Assembly (NCBI RefSeq): GCF_005298175.1
Contig: NZ_SZYH01000001.1
Span: 620,001-684,000 of the forward strand
Reading direction: 5' to 3'
Length of the DNA: 64,000 bases
DNA from: Marinobacter panjinensis
Lineage (GTDB): Bacteria > Pseudomonadota > Gammaproteobacteria > Pseudomonadales > Oleiphilaceae
Shown: piece after piece, positions 33,029 to 41,947 of the stretch
Layout: every line of letters starts with the position of its first letter
Position numbering within the stretch: the stretch's first letter is position 1
Notes under the pieces: generated by a model
Databases searched by the model: none
Told to the model about the DNA's origin: nothing
Seen by the model: only the letters and a program-made list of their open reading frames with translations
Position numbers and translations under genes: made by a program

Positions 33029-34552
33029 TCAATCTTCATCGTTATACAGATCAATAATACCGTTATCGGAAGAATCTCCGGAACCGCCCTCGAAGCGGTT
33101 CTCATCGTTGCGGGCGGCTTCCAGCTTGTTGAGATACGCAGCGTCCACATCACCGGTGATGTAGTTGCCGGTAAACACCGAGCACTCCCAGCCTTCAATA
33201 TCCGGGTTAACGTCACTGACACAGGTAATCAGGTCTTCCAGATCCTGGTACAGCAGCCAGTCTGCGCCGATCAACGTCGCAATCTCGTCAACGCTGCGAT
33301 CATGGGCGATCAGTTCATTCACCGACGGCATGTCGATACCGTACACGTTGGGATAACGCACCGGGGGCGCCGCTGAGGCAAAATAGACCTTGCGGGCACC
33401 GGCATCCCTGGCCATCTGCACGATCTCCTTACAGGTGGTGCCCCGAACGATAGAATCGTCCACCAGCATCACGTTCTTGCCACGGAACTCCAGGTCAATC
33501 GGGTTCAGCTTCTGGCGTACTGACTTCTTGCGCATTTTCTGGCCGGGCATGATAAAGGTGCGGCCGATGTAGCGATTCTTGATGAACCCCTCCCGGAACT
33601 TCACCCCCAACCGGTGCGCCATCTGCATCGCAGAGGTACGGCTGGTATCGGGTATGGGCATTACCACGTCGATATCATGATCCGGGCGCTCCCGCAGAAC
33701 CTTCTCCGCCAGGGTTTCCCCCATTCTGAGGCGAGCCTTGTAAACCGACACCTGGTCAATGATGGAGTCAGGCCTTGCGAAATACACATGCTCGAACACG
33801 CACGGGTACAGGTGGGGTTCTTCTGCACACTGCTGGGTATACAACGTGCCATCAGTTTCAATGTAGACCGCCTCACCAGGGGCTATGTCGCGCACCAGTT
33901 TGAAACCGGCTGCACTCAGGGCGACGCTTTCGGATGCAATCATGTACTCCTCGCCCGCCTCGGTCTTTCGCACGCCATAACAGGCCGGGCGGATACCATT
34001 GGGGTCGCGGAAGCCGACGATGCCATAACCGGTGATCATTGCAATGACGGCATAGGCGCCACGGCACCGTTTGTGCACCGCACGCACGGCGGAAAAAATC
34101 TCTTCCTTGGTCGGGTCGAGCTTGCCCAGCTTCTGCAGTTCGTGGGCAAATACGTTCAGCAGTACTTCCGAGTCCGAGTTGGTGTTGATATGGCGCAGAT
34201 CGGTGCGGAACAGGTCATTGCTGAGGTCTTCGGCGTTGGTCAGGTTACCGTTGTGGGCCAGCGTAATGCCGTAGGGGCTGTTGACATAGAAAGGCTGAGC
34301 TTCGGAAGAGCTGGAACTGCCGGCGGTAGGGTAACGGACATGGCCGATACCCACGTTGCCCACCAGCCGTCGCATATGACGGGTACGGAATACATCCCGC
34401 ACCAGCCCGTTGTCCTTGCGAAGGAAAAAACGCTCGTTCTGAAAGGTTACTATTCCCGCTGCATCCTGGCCCCGGTGCTGTAATACGGTCAGCGCGTCGT
34501 AAAGCGACTGATTCACGTTGGAAGTACTGACTATGCCGACAATGCCACACAT
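33029..34552 (-). CDS. purF: Amidophosphoribosyltransferase
   Basis: First committed step of purine synthesis: transfers the glutamine amide to PRPP. The 507 residues start MCGIVGIV, so Cys2 becomes the N-terminal nucleophile after removal of Met. The glutaminase domain covers about 2-235, with [19 protein letters not shown]. The phosphoribosyltransferase domain has the PRPP loop [13 protein letters not shown] near residue 365. It is preceded by cvpA (35-bp gap), the classical cvpA-purF pair, and followed by metZ after 30 bp. Confidence 0.97.
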   Translation of the reverse strand: MCGIVGIVSTSNVNQSLYDALTVLQHRGQDAAGIVTFQNERFFLRKDNGLVRDVFRTRHMRRLVGNVGIGHVRYPTAGSSSSSEAQPFYVNSPYGITLAHNGNLTNAEDLSNDLFRTDLRHINTNSDSEVLLNVFAHELQKLGKLDPTKEEIFSAVRAVHKRCRGAYAVIAMITGYGIVGFRDPNGIRPACYGVRKTEAGEEYMIASESVALSAAGFKLVRDIAPGEAVYIETDGTLYTQQCAEEPHLYPCVFEHVYFARPDSIIDQVSVYKARLRMGETLAEKVLRERPDHDIDVVMPIPDTSRTSAMQMAHRLGVKFREGFIKNRYIGRTFIMPGQKMRKKSVRQKLNPIDLEFRGKNVMLVDDSIVRGTTCKEIVQMARDAGARKVYFASAAPPVRYPNVYGIDMPSVNELIAHDRSVDEIATLIGADWLLYQDLEDLITCVSDVNPDIEGWECSVFTGNYITGDVDAAYLNKLEAARNDENRFEGGSGDSSDNGIIDLYNDED

Positions 34553-34587
34553 GGATACGGTAATCTCCGAAGCGTTAAAACTGAATG

Positions 34588-35157
34588 TTAGCGGGACGCG
34601 GAAGCGGGTTCCACGTTATCTTCCTGTTGCGATTCCGGGGAGTCGTCCATGCCTCCACCTGCGGGCCCGAGAAAGCGCGCGAATTCGTCTCCCAGGGTCC
34701 TTCGTGACCAGTCCTCCACAACGGCCAGACGCTCAATCATCACTGACGTACGCCACCAGGTATCTTCGGCCAGGGGTGTATAGCGGGTAAAGGCGATTGC
34801 GACAATCACCACCACCAGCCCCCGTAACAGGCCAAATCCCATGCCCAATACCCGATCGGTTGCCGACAGGCCGGTAGCCTTGACCAGGTGGCCAATCAGG
34901 TTGTTGATGATGGCACCAACGATCAGGGTGGCAAAAAACAGGATGGCAAAGGCCGCTACCAGGCGCACCAGTGGCGTCTCGACGGTGCCCTCGAGGAGAG
35001 ACTGCATCTGGGGATGAAACGTTCGGGCAATAATGAACGCACCCACCCAGGTTATCAGCGACAGCGCTTCCTTGATGAAGCCACGCTTGAGACTGATAAG
35101 GGTAGAAACAGTAATCAGGGCAATGATGACCCAGTCGATCCAGATCAGCGCATCCAT
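34588..35157 (-). CDS. cvpA: CvpA family membrane protein
   Basis: A 189-residue inner-membrane protein with four hydrophobic segments (about 5-25, 29-47, 63-84, 102-120) and a polar C-terminal tail. CvpA is needed for colicin V export in E. coli and has been tied to envelope stress and purine-linked phenotypes; the molecular role is unclear. The N-terminus [20 protein letters not shown] and the segment [17 protein letters not shown] are typical. It is in the same orientation as purF, the usual partner. Confidence 0.9.
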   Translation of the reverse strand: MDALIWIDWVIIALITVSTLISLKRGFIKEALSLITWVGAFIIARTFHPQMQSLLEGTVETPLVRLVAAFAILFFATLIVGAIINNLIGHLVKATGLSATDRVLGMGFGLLRGLVVVIVAIAFTRYTPLAEDTWWRTSVMIERLAVVEDWSRRTLGDEFARFLGPAGGGMDDSPESQQEDNVEPASASR

Positions 35158-35251
35158 GAAAAACCCGGTGGAGAAAAGGAAGCGCGAATTCTATCAGGAA
35201 ACGTCACCTGACCAAACCGTCCATTACGCAATACTGAGGCAGCCCGACGCT

Positions 35252-35893
35252 CTATTTTTCGCCGGAGGTTACCAGGCTGTTGAGGCCGAAGGCTTTGTCG
35301 AGGACCTGCTTGGCTTTTTCGGCTTCCGCTTTCTCGGCAAACGGCCCACTGAAAACCCGGGTAAGCTCGGCGTCGCCACGGGTTACTTCCTGAAGGTGGG
35401 AGTTGTAGCCCTTTTCACGCACCTTGTTCCGGAGGTTCCTGGCGTTATCGGCGCTGCCAAAACTGCCCAGTTGCACAACCCAGGCGCCCTCCAGGGACCG
35501 GGTAAACTCGGCAGCATCCTCCTCCCTGACAGGTTCTTGCGTTTCCGGCTCGCTGACTTCCTGTTGCGATACTTCAGGCTCTTCAACGGTGGGGACTGGC
35601 TCTGGCGCTTCCACCTCTGACACCGCCTGTGGCGGATCTCCAAAGGCAGGCTCTTGCACTACAGGCTGCTGATCGCCATTACCGGATTCTTCAAGACGGT
35701 AGGCAGGTGCTTCGGCAATCTCGGGTTCCGGCGCTTCAACTTCGGGGAACGGAGGCTCCTCGGGAATTTTGATGGAAGTGGATTCACGTTCGGAGTGTGG
35801 TTCATCAAACATCATCGGCACAAAGATAACGGCAAGAGACACCAGCACGAGCGCCCCGATGATTCTTTGCTTCAGTCCATCCACGTTACGCAA
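35252..35893 (-). CDS. SPOR-domain protein, DedD-like
   Basis: A 213-residue bitopic inner-membrane protein: one membrane helix (about 9-27, RIIGALVLVSLAVIFVPMMF), then a Pro/Glu-rich periplasmic linker (about 30-130), then a C-terminal SPOR domain (about 140-213, GAWVVQLGSFGSADNARNLR). SPOR domains bind glycan strands lacking stem peptides at the septum. The location folC-dedD-cvpA-purF matches E. coli, so a DedD-like cell-division role is likely. The linker repeats VEAPEPEI/VEAPEPVP-type units, suggesting internal duplication. Confidence 0.88.
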   Translation of the reverse strand: MRNVDGLKQRIIGALVLVSLAVIFVPMMFDEPHSERESTSIKIPEEPPFPEVEAPEPEIAEAPAYRLEESGNGDQQPVVQEPAFGDPPQAVSEVEAPEPVPTVEEPEVSQQEVSEPETQEPVREEDAAEFTRSLEGAWVVQLGSFGSADNARNLRNKVREKGYNSHLQEVTRGDAELTRVFSGPFAEKAEAEKAKQVLDKAFGLNSLVTSGEK

Positions 35894-36005
35894 TCCCCTG
35901 TTAATTCACGACTCGCCAACATTGACCAATACTGTGCCCGATAGTAACCGCCACCTGTTGAGAACTCAAAGCCTCATGGCAGGCATGACGGATATTTAAG
36001 ATGGG

Positions 36006-37322
36006 TCATTTTCCCAGAGCGTCACGGGCCGCCGCAACGGTAAAGAACGATCCGAACACAATGACCAGGTCATCCTGAGTTGCTTCCGCCAGGGCGTTTT
36101 CCAGAGCCTCCCCGACCGATGACGACAGCGCCGGCGAGGCCTCGCCGATGATTCCCGTCAGGCGTGCTGCCAGTTCCTGGCAACTCAGGCCACGGGGAAC
36201 CTCCAGCCCGGCAAGATACCACCGATCGACAACCCGGCTCATTGCACGGCCAACGCCTTCCACATCCTTGTCGGCCAGGGCTCCATAGATGGCGATAACA
36301 CGCCCCTCAGCCTTTCGCTGGCGACCGATTCGGTTGGCCAGCCAGTCAGCGGCATGGGGATTATGGCCGACATCCGCAATGACCCGGGGGGAGGCACTCA
36401 AAACTTCGTAACGTCCCGGGAGCGCAAGCCCGGCGAGCAACTGTTCAATAGCCGCCAGTTCCAGGCCAGGCTCGAGCTGACGTATAGCAACAACGGCAGC
36501 TGCCAGGCTATGGACAGGAAGCCCGGTATCGGGAAGCCTTACCTCGTCACCATAACGCGCCTGCCTGAGGATGAATACGTTCGCTGCCTGCCCGTCGTTC
36601 TTCGTTGGTACCAGCTGATAGGTCTCACCCGGGCGTTCAAGGTGAACCTTCTGGGCGGACGCCTGCTGAAGCACGGACGCCGGGGGATCTGTATCGGCAT
36701 AGATGGCATTGACGCCAGGGCGCAGTATTCCGGCCTTCTCGAAGCCAATAACCTCACGGTTATCCCCGAGAAAAGATACGTGATCAATATCCACCGAGGT
36801 AATGATCGCCAGGTCCGGATCCAACACGTTCACTGCATCCAGCCGGCCCCCAAGCCCTACCTCGAGAACCCAGTCTTCCACGCCGGCTTCCTCGAACAAT
36901 ACAAAGGCAGCCAGGGTGCCAAACTCGAAGTAGGTCAGCGTGGTGTTGCCGCGGGCCGACTCAACCCGTTCAAAAGCGCGAACCAGACTGTCATCGGTAA
37001 CATTTGAACCGTTGATCCGGACTCGCTCATTGTAATGCTGCAGGTGCGGTGAGGTGTAGGCGCCGGTCGAACGACCAGCCCTGATCAACAGTTGTTCGAT
37101 CGCTACAACGGCACTGCCTTTACCGTTGGTGCCACCGACAGTAATGATTCGCGCCAACGGATTGCGACGAAACAGTCGCCGCAGCACCAGGAGAACCCGG
37201 TCAAGGCCAAGGTCAATTTCGGAAGGATGGATGGATTCGAGATAACTGAGCCACTGCTCAAGTGTGGCTCCGGCGCCCGGCATATTCGAATGCCGGGCGC
37301 CGGAATCATTCTGCGGGGACAT
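36006..37322 (-). CDS. folC: Bifunctional folylpolyglutamate/dihydrofolate synthase
   Basis: Makes dihydrofolate from dihydropteroate and extends the polyglutamate tail. 438 residues from the ATG at 37322. The Mur-ligase-type P-loop [17 protein letters not shown] is near residue 61; [17 protein letters not shown] and [16 protein letters not shown] are family marks. The start is uncertain: the ATG at 37322 follows GGAAAGCG and overlaps accD by 17 bp, while a second ATG at 37283 ([11 protein letters not shown]) has no ribosome site and sits at the tip of a strong hairpin. The earlier start is preferred. Confidence 0.93.
   Translation of the reverse strand: MSPQNDSGARHSNMPGAGATLEQWLSYLESIHPSEIDLGLDRVLLVLRRLFRRNPLARIITVGGTNGKGSAVVAIEQLLIRAGRSTGAYTSPHLQHYNERVRINGSNVTDDSLVRAFERVESARGNTTLTYFEFGTLAAFVLFEEAGVEDWVLEVGLGGRLDAVNVLDPDLAIITSVDIDHVSFLGDNREVIGFEKAGILRPGVNAIYADTDPPASVLQQASAQKVHLERPGETYQLVPTKNDGQAANVFILRQARYGDEVRLPDTGLPVHSLAAAVVAIRQLEPGLELAAIEQLLAGLALPGRYEVLSASPRVIADVGHNPHAADWLANRIGRQRKAEGRVIAIYGALADKDVEGVGRAMSRVVDRWYLAGLEVPRGLSCQELAARLTGIIGEASPALSSSVGEALENALAEATQDDLVIVFGSFFTVAAARDALGK
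37270..37303. other. Perfect 14-bp inverted repeat at the accD-folC junction
   Basis: CCGGCGCCCGGCAT (37270-37283) and ATGCCGGGCGCCGG (37290-37303) surround a 6-base loop ATTCGA. In the minus-strand transcript it begins 3 bases after the accD stop and lies in the first codons of folC, covering the alternative folC start. There is no T-run, so it is more likely a translation-modulating or transcript-stabilising hairpin than a terminator. Confidence 0.7.
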
Positions 37323-38232
37323 CGCTTTCCGGCCGCTCCGATACTTCAAACTCGATCGGTGCTTCCGTGGCAGGCTTGTCCATACCGGCAAACTTGGCCA
37401 GCAATGCTGCAATGCGTTCGCGCATATGGTGACGGTGCAGGATCATGTCGATCGCGCCATGGTCCAGCAGGAATTCACTGCGCTGGAAGCCCTCGGGCAG
37501 CTTTTCGCGAACCGTCTGCTCGATAACACGGGGGCCGGCAAACCCGATCAATGCGTAGGGCTCGGCGATGTTAAGGTCGCCCAGCATGGCCAGGCTGGCG
37601 GAAACACCACCAAACACCGGGTCCGTCATCACGGAGATGTAGGGAATGCCTTCCTGCTTCATGCGCTCAAGCGCCGCAGCGGTCTTGGACATCTGCATCA
37701 GCGACAGGATGGCCTCCTGCATTCGCGCGCCACCACTGGCCGAGAAACACACCAGGGGAATCCGTTCTTCCAGGCACACGTTGGCCGCCTGGACAAACTT
37801 CTCGCCCACAACCTGGCCCATGGAACCGCCCATGAAATTGAACTCGAAGGCCACCGCAACCAACGGCGTCTCGAGACAGGAACCGCGCATGGCGACCAGT
37901 GCGTCTTTTTCACCGGTGGCTTTCTGGTTCTGGGCCAGCCTGTCCTTGTAACGTTTGCTGTCCTTGAACTTAAGGCGATCCCACGGCTCCAGGTCAGCCG
38001 CAATTTCCTGGCGGCCTTCCTTGTCCAGAAAGATATCCAGGCGCCGACGGGCCGTTACCCGCAAGTGGTGCTGACATTTGGGACAAACATCCAGGTTCTT
38101 GTCGAGTTCCGGCTTATAGAGAAAGGCGCCGCATTTCGGGCATTTCTTCCAGAGGCCTTCGGGAACCCCGGTCCGTTGCTTGGATTCCGAGCGAATCTTG
38201 CTCGGCATGATCTTGTCCAGCCAGTTACTCAT
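37306..38232 (-). CDS. accD: Acetyl-CoA carboxylase carboxyltransferase, beta subunit
   Basis: With AccA it transfers the carboxyl group from biotin to acetyl-CoA to give malonyl-CoA. The 308 residues start with a zinc ribbon (Cys31, Cys34, Cys50, Cys53; [17 protein letters not shown] lies inside it). The crotonase-like carboxyltransferase domain follows, with [19 protein letters not shown] and [18 protein letters not shown]. It lies between trpA and folC; accD-folC adjacency is conserved in many proteobacteria. The stop precedes a strong hairpin. Confidence 0.97.
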   Translation of the reverse strand: MSNWLDKIMPSKIRSESKQRTGVPEGLWKKCPKCGAFLYKPELDKNLDVCPKCQHHLRVTARRRLDIFLDKEGRQEIAADLEPWDRLKFKDSKRYKDRLAQNQKATGEKDALVAMRGSCLETPLVAVAFEFNFMGGSMGQVVGEKFVQAANVCLEERIPLVCFSASGGARMQEAILSLMQMSKTAAALERMKQEGIPYISVMTDPVFGGVSASLAMLGDLNIAEPYALIGFAGPRVIEQTVREKLPEGFQRSEFLLDHGAIDMILHRHHMRERIAALLAKFAGMDKPATEAPIEFEVSERPESDVPAE

Positions 38233-38273
38233 GGTCTCATCCTGTCCTTTGTTGCCTGCCGGATACCTGTCTG

Positions 38274-39086
38274 TCAGGAGGCCAGGCTGTCCAGTGCTTC
38301 GCGCATCGGGTGAAGCAGATCTGTCAACGCCCGCTTGAGCTGATCGGGATCTGCCTGATTCCGGGCTATTGTATCTACCAGCACACTGCCGACAATTACA
38401 CCATCGGATACCCGTCCGACAGCGGAGGCAGTAGCTGCATCACGAATACCAAAGCCGACAGCAACCGGAAGAGCGGTCAGTTCATGAATGTGAGCGACCT
38501 TGGCGGCCACTTCATCCACATCAATTTTGCCAGCTCCGGTTACGCCCTTGAATGAAACATAGTACACATAGCCGGAACTGTGCTCACTAATTGCACGAAT
38601 CCGGTCATCGGTGGTGGTCGGCGCCAGCAGAAATATCGCATCCAGGTTACGTGCGGTAAACAGCGGTGCCACCTCGTCCGCTTCTTCCGGCGGCAGGTCC
38701 ACCGTGAGTATGCCGTCCACACCGGCATCAACGGCAGCGTCAGCAAATTTTTCCTGCCCCATGGCTTCCATGGGATTGAGATAGCCCATCAACACAACGG
38801 GGGTCGCATCGTCTTTCTCACGGAACGTTTTCACCATCGCCAGCACCTGGCGCAGGGACGTGCCGTGCTTGAGCGCCCGCTCACAGGCCCGCTGGATCAC
38901 CGGGCCATCTGCCATGGGGTCCGAGAAGGGCACGCCCAACTCGATAATATCCGCGCCCGCGTCCACCAGCGTGTGCATCAGATCAACGGTCTGATCCGGG
39001 TGTGGATCACCGGCGGTAATGTAGGGGATCAGCGCCTTGCGACCCTGCCCTTTCAGGGATTTCAGAACCCCTTCGATTCGACTCAT
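38274..39086 (-). CDS. trpA: Tryptophan synthase alpha subunit
   Basis: Cleaves indole-3-glycerol phosphate to indole, which is tunnelled to the beta subunit. The 270 residues form a TIM barrel. The catalytic Glu and Asp are in [17 protein letters not shown] (near residues 49 and 60), and the flexible loop lies around [13 protein letters not shown]. The ATG follows AGGAGCTGGC. It lies 20 bp after trpB on the same strand and 41 bp before accD; trpF-trpB-trpA run in pathway order. Confidence 0.97.
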   Translation of the reverse strand: MSRIEGVLKSLKGQGRKALIPYITAGDPHPDQTVDLMHTLVDAGADIIELGVPFSDPMADGPVIQRACERALKHGTSLRQVLAMVKTFREKDDATPVVLMGYLNPMEAMGQEKFADAAVDAGVDGILTVDLPPEEADEVAPLFTARNLDAIFLLAPTTTDDRIRAISEHSSGYVYYVSFKGVTGAGKIDVDEVAAKVAHIHELTALPVAVGFGIRDAATASAVGRVSDGVIVGSVLVDTIARNQADPDQLKRALTDLLHPMREALDSLAS

Positions 39087-39106
39087 GCCAGCTCCTTTGC
39101 TGTAGC

Positions 39107-40327
39107 TTAAACCTCGATACCATCTATCTCGGCGATGGTCTGCATATCCTTGTCGCCGCGCCCGGAAATATTAATCACCACCATCTTGTCTTTATCCATG
39201 GAGGCGGCAAGCTTGATCGCGTACGCAACTGCATGGGCCGTTTCCAGCGCCGGCATGATGCCCTCAACGCGGGTCAGCTTGCGGAAGCCGTCCAGCGCCT
39301 CGTCGTCGGTCACCGACACATAGTGTGCACGACCAATATCCTTCAGCCAGCTATGCTCCGGCCCCACACCCGGGTAATCCAGACCGGCACTGACAGAATG
39401 TGTTCCGGCAATCTGGCCGTTCTCATCTTCCATCAGGTAAGTTCGGTTGCCGTGCAGCACACCCGGACGACCGGCGCTGAGCGGTGCAGCGTGCTGGCCA
39501 GTTTCGATACCAAGGCCGCCGGCTTCCACACCATACAACTCCACACTTTCGTCGGTCAGGAACGGATAGAACATACCAATCGCGTTGGATCCGCCGCCGA
39601 CACAGGCGACCAGAGCGTCTGGCAGCTTGCCGGTCCGGTCCAGGGACTGCTGGCGGGTTTCTCGACCAATTACCGACTGGAAGTCACGGACCAGCAGAGG
39701 ATAAGGATGGGGCCCGGCCACGGTTCCGATAATGTAGAAGGTATCGTCAACGTTCGCGACCCAGTCCCGCATGGCGTCGTTCATGGCGTCTTTCAGGGTG
39801 CGGGTGCCACTGGTAACCGAATGGACCTCGGCTCCCAACAGCTTCATCCGGTAAACGTTCGGAGACTGCCGCCGGATGTCTTCTTCACCCATGAACACGT
39901 GACATTCAAGCCCCAGACGGGCACAGACGGTTGCGGTAGCCACACCGTGTTGGCCGGCACCGGTTTCGGCGATGACGCGTTTCTTGCCGAGAAAACGGGC
40001 CAGAAGTGCCTGGCCTATGGTGTTGTTTACCTTATGGGCGCCCGTATGATTGAGGTCTTCACGCTTGAGCCAGATCTGGGCGCCACCGGTTTCCCGGGTC
40101 AGCCGCTCGGCAAAATACAGCGGGCTGGGACGGCCCACATAGTGCGCCAGGTCCCTGTCGAATTCGGCCTGAAACTCCGGATCGTCCTTGAGCCTCTTGT
40201 ACTCGCGCTCAAGGGTCAGCAGCGAATCAAACAGCGTTTCGGACACAAATCTGCCGCCGTAGGCACCGAAGTGGCCCCGTGCATCCGGAAGCGCCTTGAG
40301 CATTTCTTCAGTCAGTTTCATCGACAC
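39107..40327 (-). CDS. trpB: Tryptophan synthase beta subunit
   Basis: Joins indole to serine using pyridoxal phosphate. 406 residues; the cofactor lysine is Lys99 in [13 protein letters not shown], and the phosphate-binding loop is [15 protein letters not shown]. Two starts are possible: GTG at 40327, six bases after GAGG, and ATG at 40321. The GTG has the better ribosome site and is used. Either way the gene overlaps the end of trpF (20 or 14 bp), which indicates coupled translation. Confidence 0.97.
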   Translation of the reverse strand: MSMKLTEEMLKALPDARGHFGAYGGRFVSETLFDSLLTLEREYKRLKDDPEFQAEFDRDLAHYVGRPSPLYFAERLTRETGGAQIWLKREDLNHTGAHKVNNTIGQALLARFLGKKRVIAETGAGQHGVATATVCARLGLECHVFMGEEDIRRQSPNVYRMKLLGAEVHSVTSGTRTLKDAMNDAMRDWVANVDDTFYIIGTVAGPHPYPLLVRDFQSVIGRETRQQSLDRTGKLPDALVACVGGGSNAIGMFYPFLTDESVELYGVEAGGLGIETGQHAAPLSAGRPGVLHGNRTYLMEDENGQIAGTHSVSAGLDYPGVGPEHSWLKDIGRAHYVSVTDDEALDGFRKLTRVEGIMPALETAHAVAYAIKLAASMDKDKMVVINISGRGDKDMQTIAEIDGIEV

Positions 40328-40937
40328 GGTGAACCTCGTTTATAAAATCAGTGATTTTTTGAACGTCTTTGATGCCTTTGCTGCTTTCTACACCACCACT
40401 GACATCAACCGCCCAGGGCCGAACCTCCGCGACAGCGCGGAATACGTTATCAGAAGCCAGGCCGCCGGCCAATATCAGCGGCAATGGACGGGCCTCCGGA
40501 ATCAGTGACCAGTTGAAGGCCTGCCCTGTTCCGCCGTATTTATCCGGGTCCCAGGCGTCAACCAGCAACCCGCTGGCATTGCCGTAATTCCGAAAGGCAT
40601 TTTCAATGTCCGAGCTTTGCCGTACCCGTACCGCCTTGATCCAGCGCACACCGAAACTGTTGCAGAACTCCGGGGATTCATCGCCATGAAACTGCAGCAT
40701 GTCCAGAGGCACCTGTGACAGAACTTCCCTCACATACTCCGCGTCCGGATTAACGAACAGCCCTGTTGCCGATACAAACGGCGGCAACGAACGAACAAGC
40801 GCTTTCGCAGCGGTTGGCGCCACGTATCTGGGGCTGGGCTCGTAGAAGACAAACCCCAGAGCGTCCGCACCGGCCCTGGTCGCATTTACAACGTCCTGTT
40901 TCCGGGTAATCCCGCAGATTTTGACTCGGGTTTTCAT
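40308..40937 (-). CDS. trpF: Phosphoribosylanthranilate isomerase
   Basis: Third step of the tryptophan branch, an Amadori rearrangement. About 209 residues, TIM barrel. The N-terminal [11 protein letters not shown] carries the catalytic Cys, and the general-acid Asp is in [13 protein letters not shown], with [11 protein letters not shown] and [12 protein letters not shown] for the phosphate. The frame is open to 41090, but MKTRVKICG at 40937 is the family start; upstream codons only shadow truA. It lies 7 bp after truA and overlaps trpB. Confidence 0.96.
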   Translation of the reverse strand: MKTRVKICGITRKQDVVNATRAGADALGFVFYEPSPRYVAPTAAKALVRSLPPFVSATGLFVNPDAEYVREVLSQVPLDMLQFHGDESPEFCNSFGVRWIKAVRVRQSSDIENAFRNYGNASGLLVDAWDPDKYGGTGQAFNWSLIPEARPLPLILAGGLASDNVFRAVAEVRPWAVDVSGGVESSKGIKDVQKITDFINEVHRVDETD

Positions 40938-40944
40938 AGGGCTG

Positions 40945-41841
40945 TTATCGCTGCTTTCGATGTATGTGAGTCGGGGGGCGCGGTCTGTTGTCGGCGTCGC
41001 TGAACCAGGGCGCCACAAAGCCTGGCCCACATTGTGCCGCGGGAATCGGGAATTCGGCCGGGTACCCCACATCCACCAGGTACAATCCATGGGGTGGCGC
41101 AGTCACGCCCGCAACGGTCCTGTCCCTGCTCTCAAGTATCTCACGAATCCATTCCGGCTGCTGCTGCCCGCTACCAACGGCCATCAGTGCGCCGGCGATA
41201 TTACGGACCATGTGGTGTAGAAATGCATTGGCCTGCACATCAATTACGACGAACTTTCCCTTTCGGGTTACGTTGATGGCCTCAAGAAACCGGATGGGGG
41301 ATCTGGACTGGCAACCGGCGGCACGAAATGACGAGAAATCGTGCTCCCCTCTCAGGAACTGGGCCGCCTGATTCATCACGCCGACATCCAGTGGCCGGAA
41401 GGTCCAGCTGACCTGACCACTGAGGATGCCCGGCCGTACCGGGTGATTATAAATCACGTACCGGTAACGCCGGTACGTTGCCGAGAAACGCGCATGGAAG
41501 TCCCCCACACCATTGCCGGCCCAGTGCACGGCAATATCCGAAGGCAGGGAGGTGTTGATACCCATTACCCACGAGCGGGGATTACGTACAGAGGGGGTTT
41601 CGAAATGGGCAATCTGGTAACTGGCATGGACACCAGCGTCGGTGCGGCCCGCGCAGACCAGTTCAACCGGGTGGTCCGCCACTTTTGATACGGCATGTGT
41701 CAACTCGCCCTGAACCGAGCGAACACCGGACTTCTGATACTGCCAGCCGTGGAATCCCCGGCCGTCATACTCGAAAGCGAGCGCTACACGCCCCGCCCCG
41801 ATGGAGCTATCGGTGGTCAGTGGTTGCGGTGTAAGAAACAA
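40945..41841 (-). CDS. truA: tRNA pseudouridine(38-40) synthase
   Basis: Forms pseudouridine at positions 38-40 of the anticodon stem. The catalytic Asp is in [11 protein letters not shown], and the family stretches [14 protein letters not shown] and [17 protein letters not shown] are clear. No ATG exists in frame upstream of the conserved domain. A TTG at 41877 lies inside the terminator of fimV, so the TTG at 41841 is preferred, although its ribosome site (GGACGACTCA) is weak. This gives 298 residues with a roughly 20-residue extension before the core. It precedes trpF by 7 bp. Confidence 0.9.
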   Translation of the reverse strand: MFLTPQPLTTDSSIGAGRVALAFEYDGRGFHGWQYQKSGVRSVQGELTHAVSKVADHPVELVCAGRTDAGVHASYQIAHFETPSVRNPRSWVMGINTSLPSDIAVHWAGNGVGDFHARFSATYRRYRYVIYNHPVRPGILSGQVSWTFRPLDVGVMNQAAQFLRGEHDFSSFRAAGCQSRSPIRFLEAINVTRKGKFVVIDVQANAFLHHMVRNIAGALMAVGSGQQQPEWIREILESRDRTVAGVTAPPHGLYLVDVGYPAEFPIPAAQCGPGFVAPWFSDADNRPRPPTHIHRKQR

Positions 41842-41873
41842 TGAGTCGTCCGGAATTCGGTGCTGATGACAAA

Positions 41874-41923
41874 GCAAAACGCCGGCATTTGGTCCAGGCT
41901 TGGCCCGGTAGCCGGCGTTTTGC
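41874..41923 (-). terminator. Terminator of fimV
   Basis: A perfect 13-bp inverted repeat, GCAAAACGCCGGC / GCCGGCGTTTTGC, with a 24-base loop that contains a smaller GGCC/GGACC fold. It lies 25 bp past the fimV stop. On the minus strand it is followed by TTTG, and its right arm is T-rich, so it is a plausible intrinsic terminator or attenuator ahead of truA. Confidence 0.6.
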
Positions 41924-41947
41924 GCTTCCTCCCCTGATTATAGCGAA

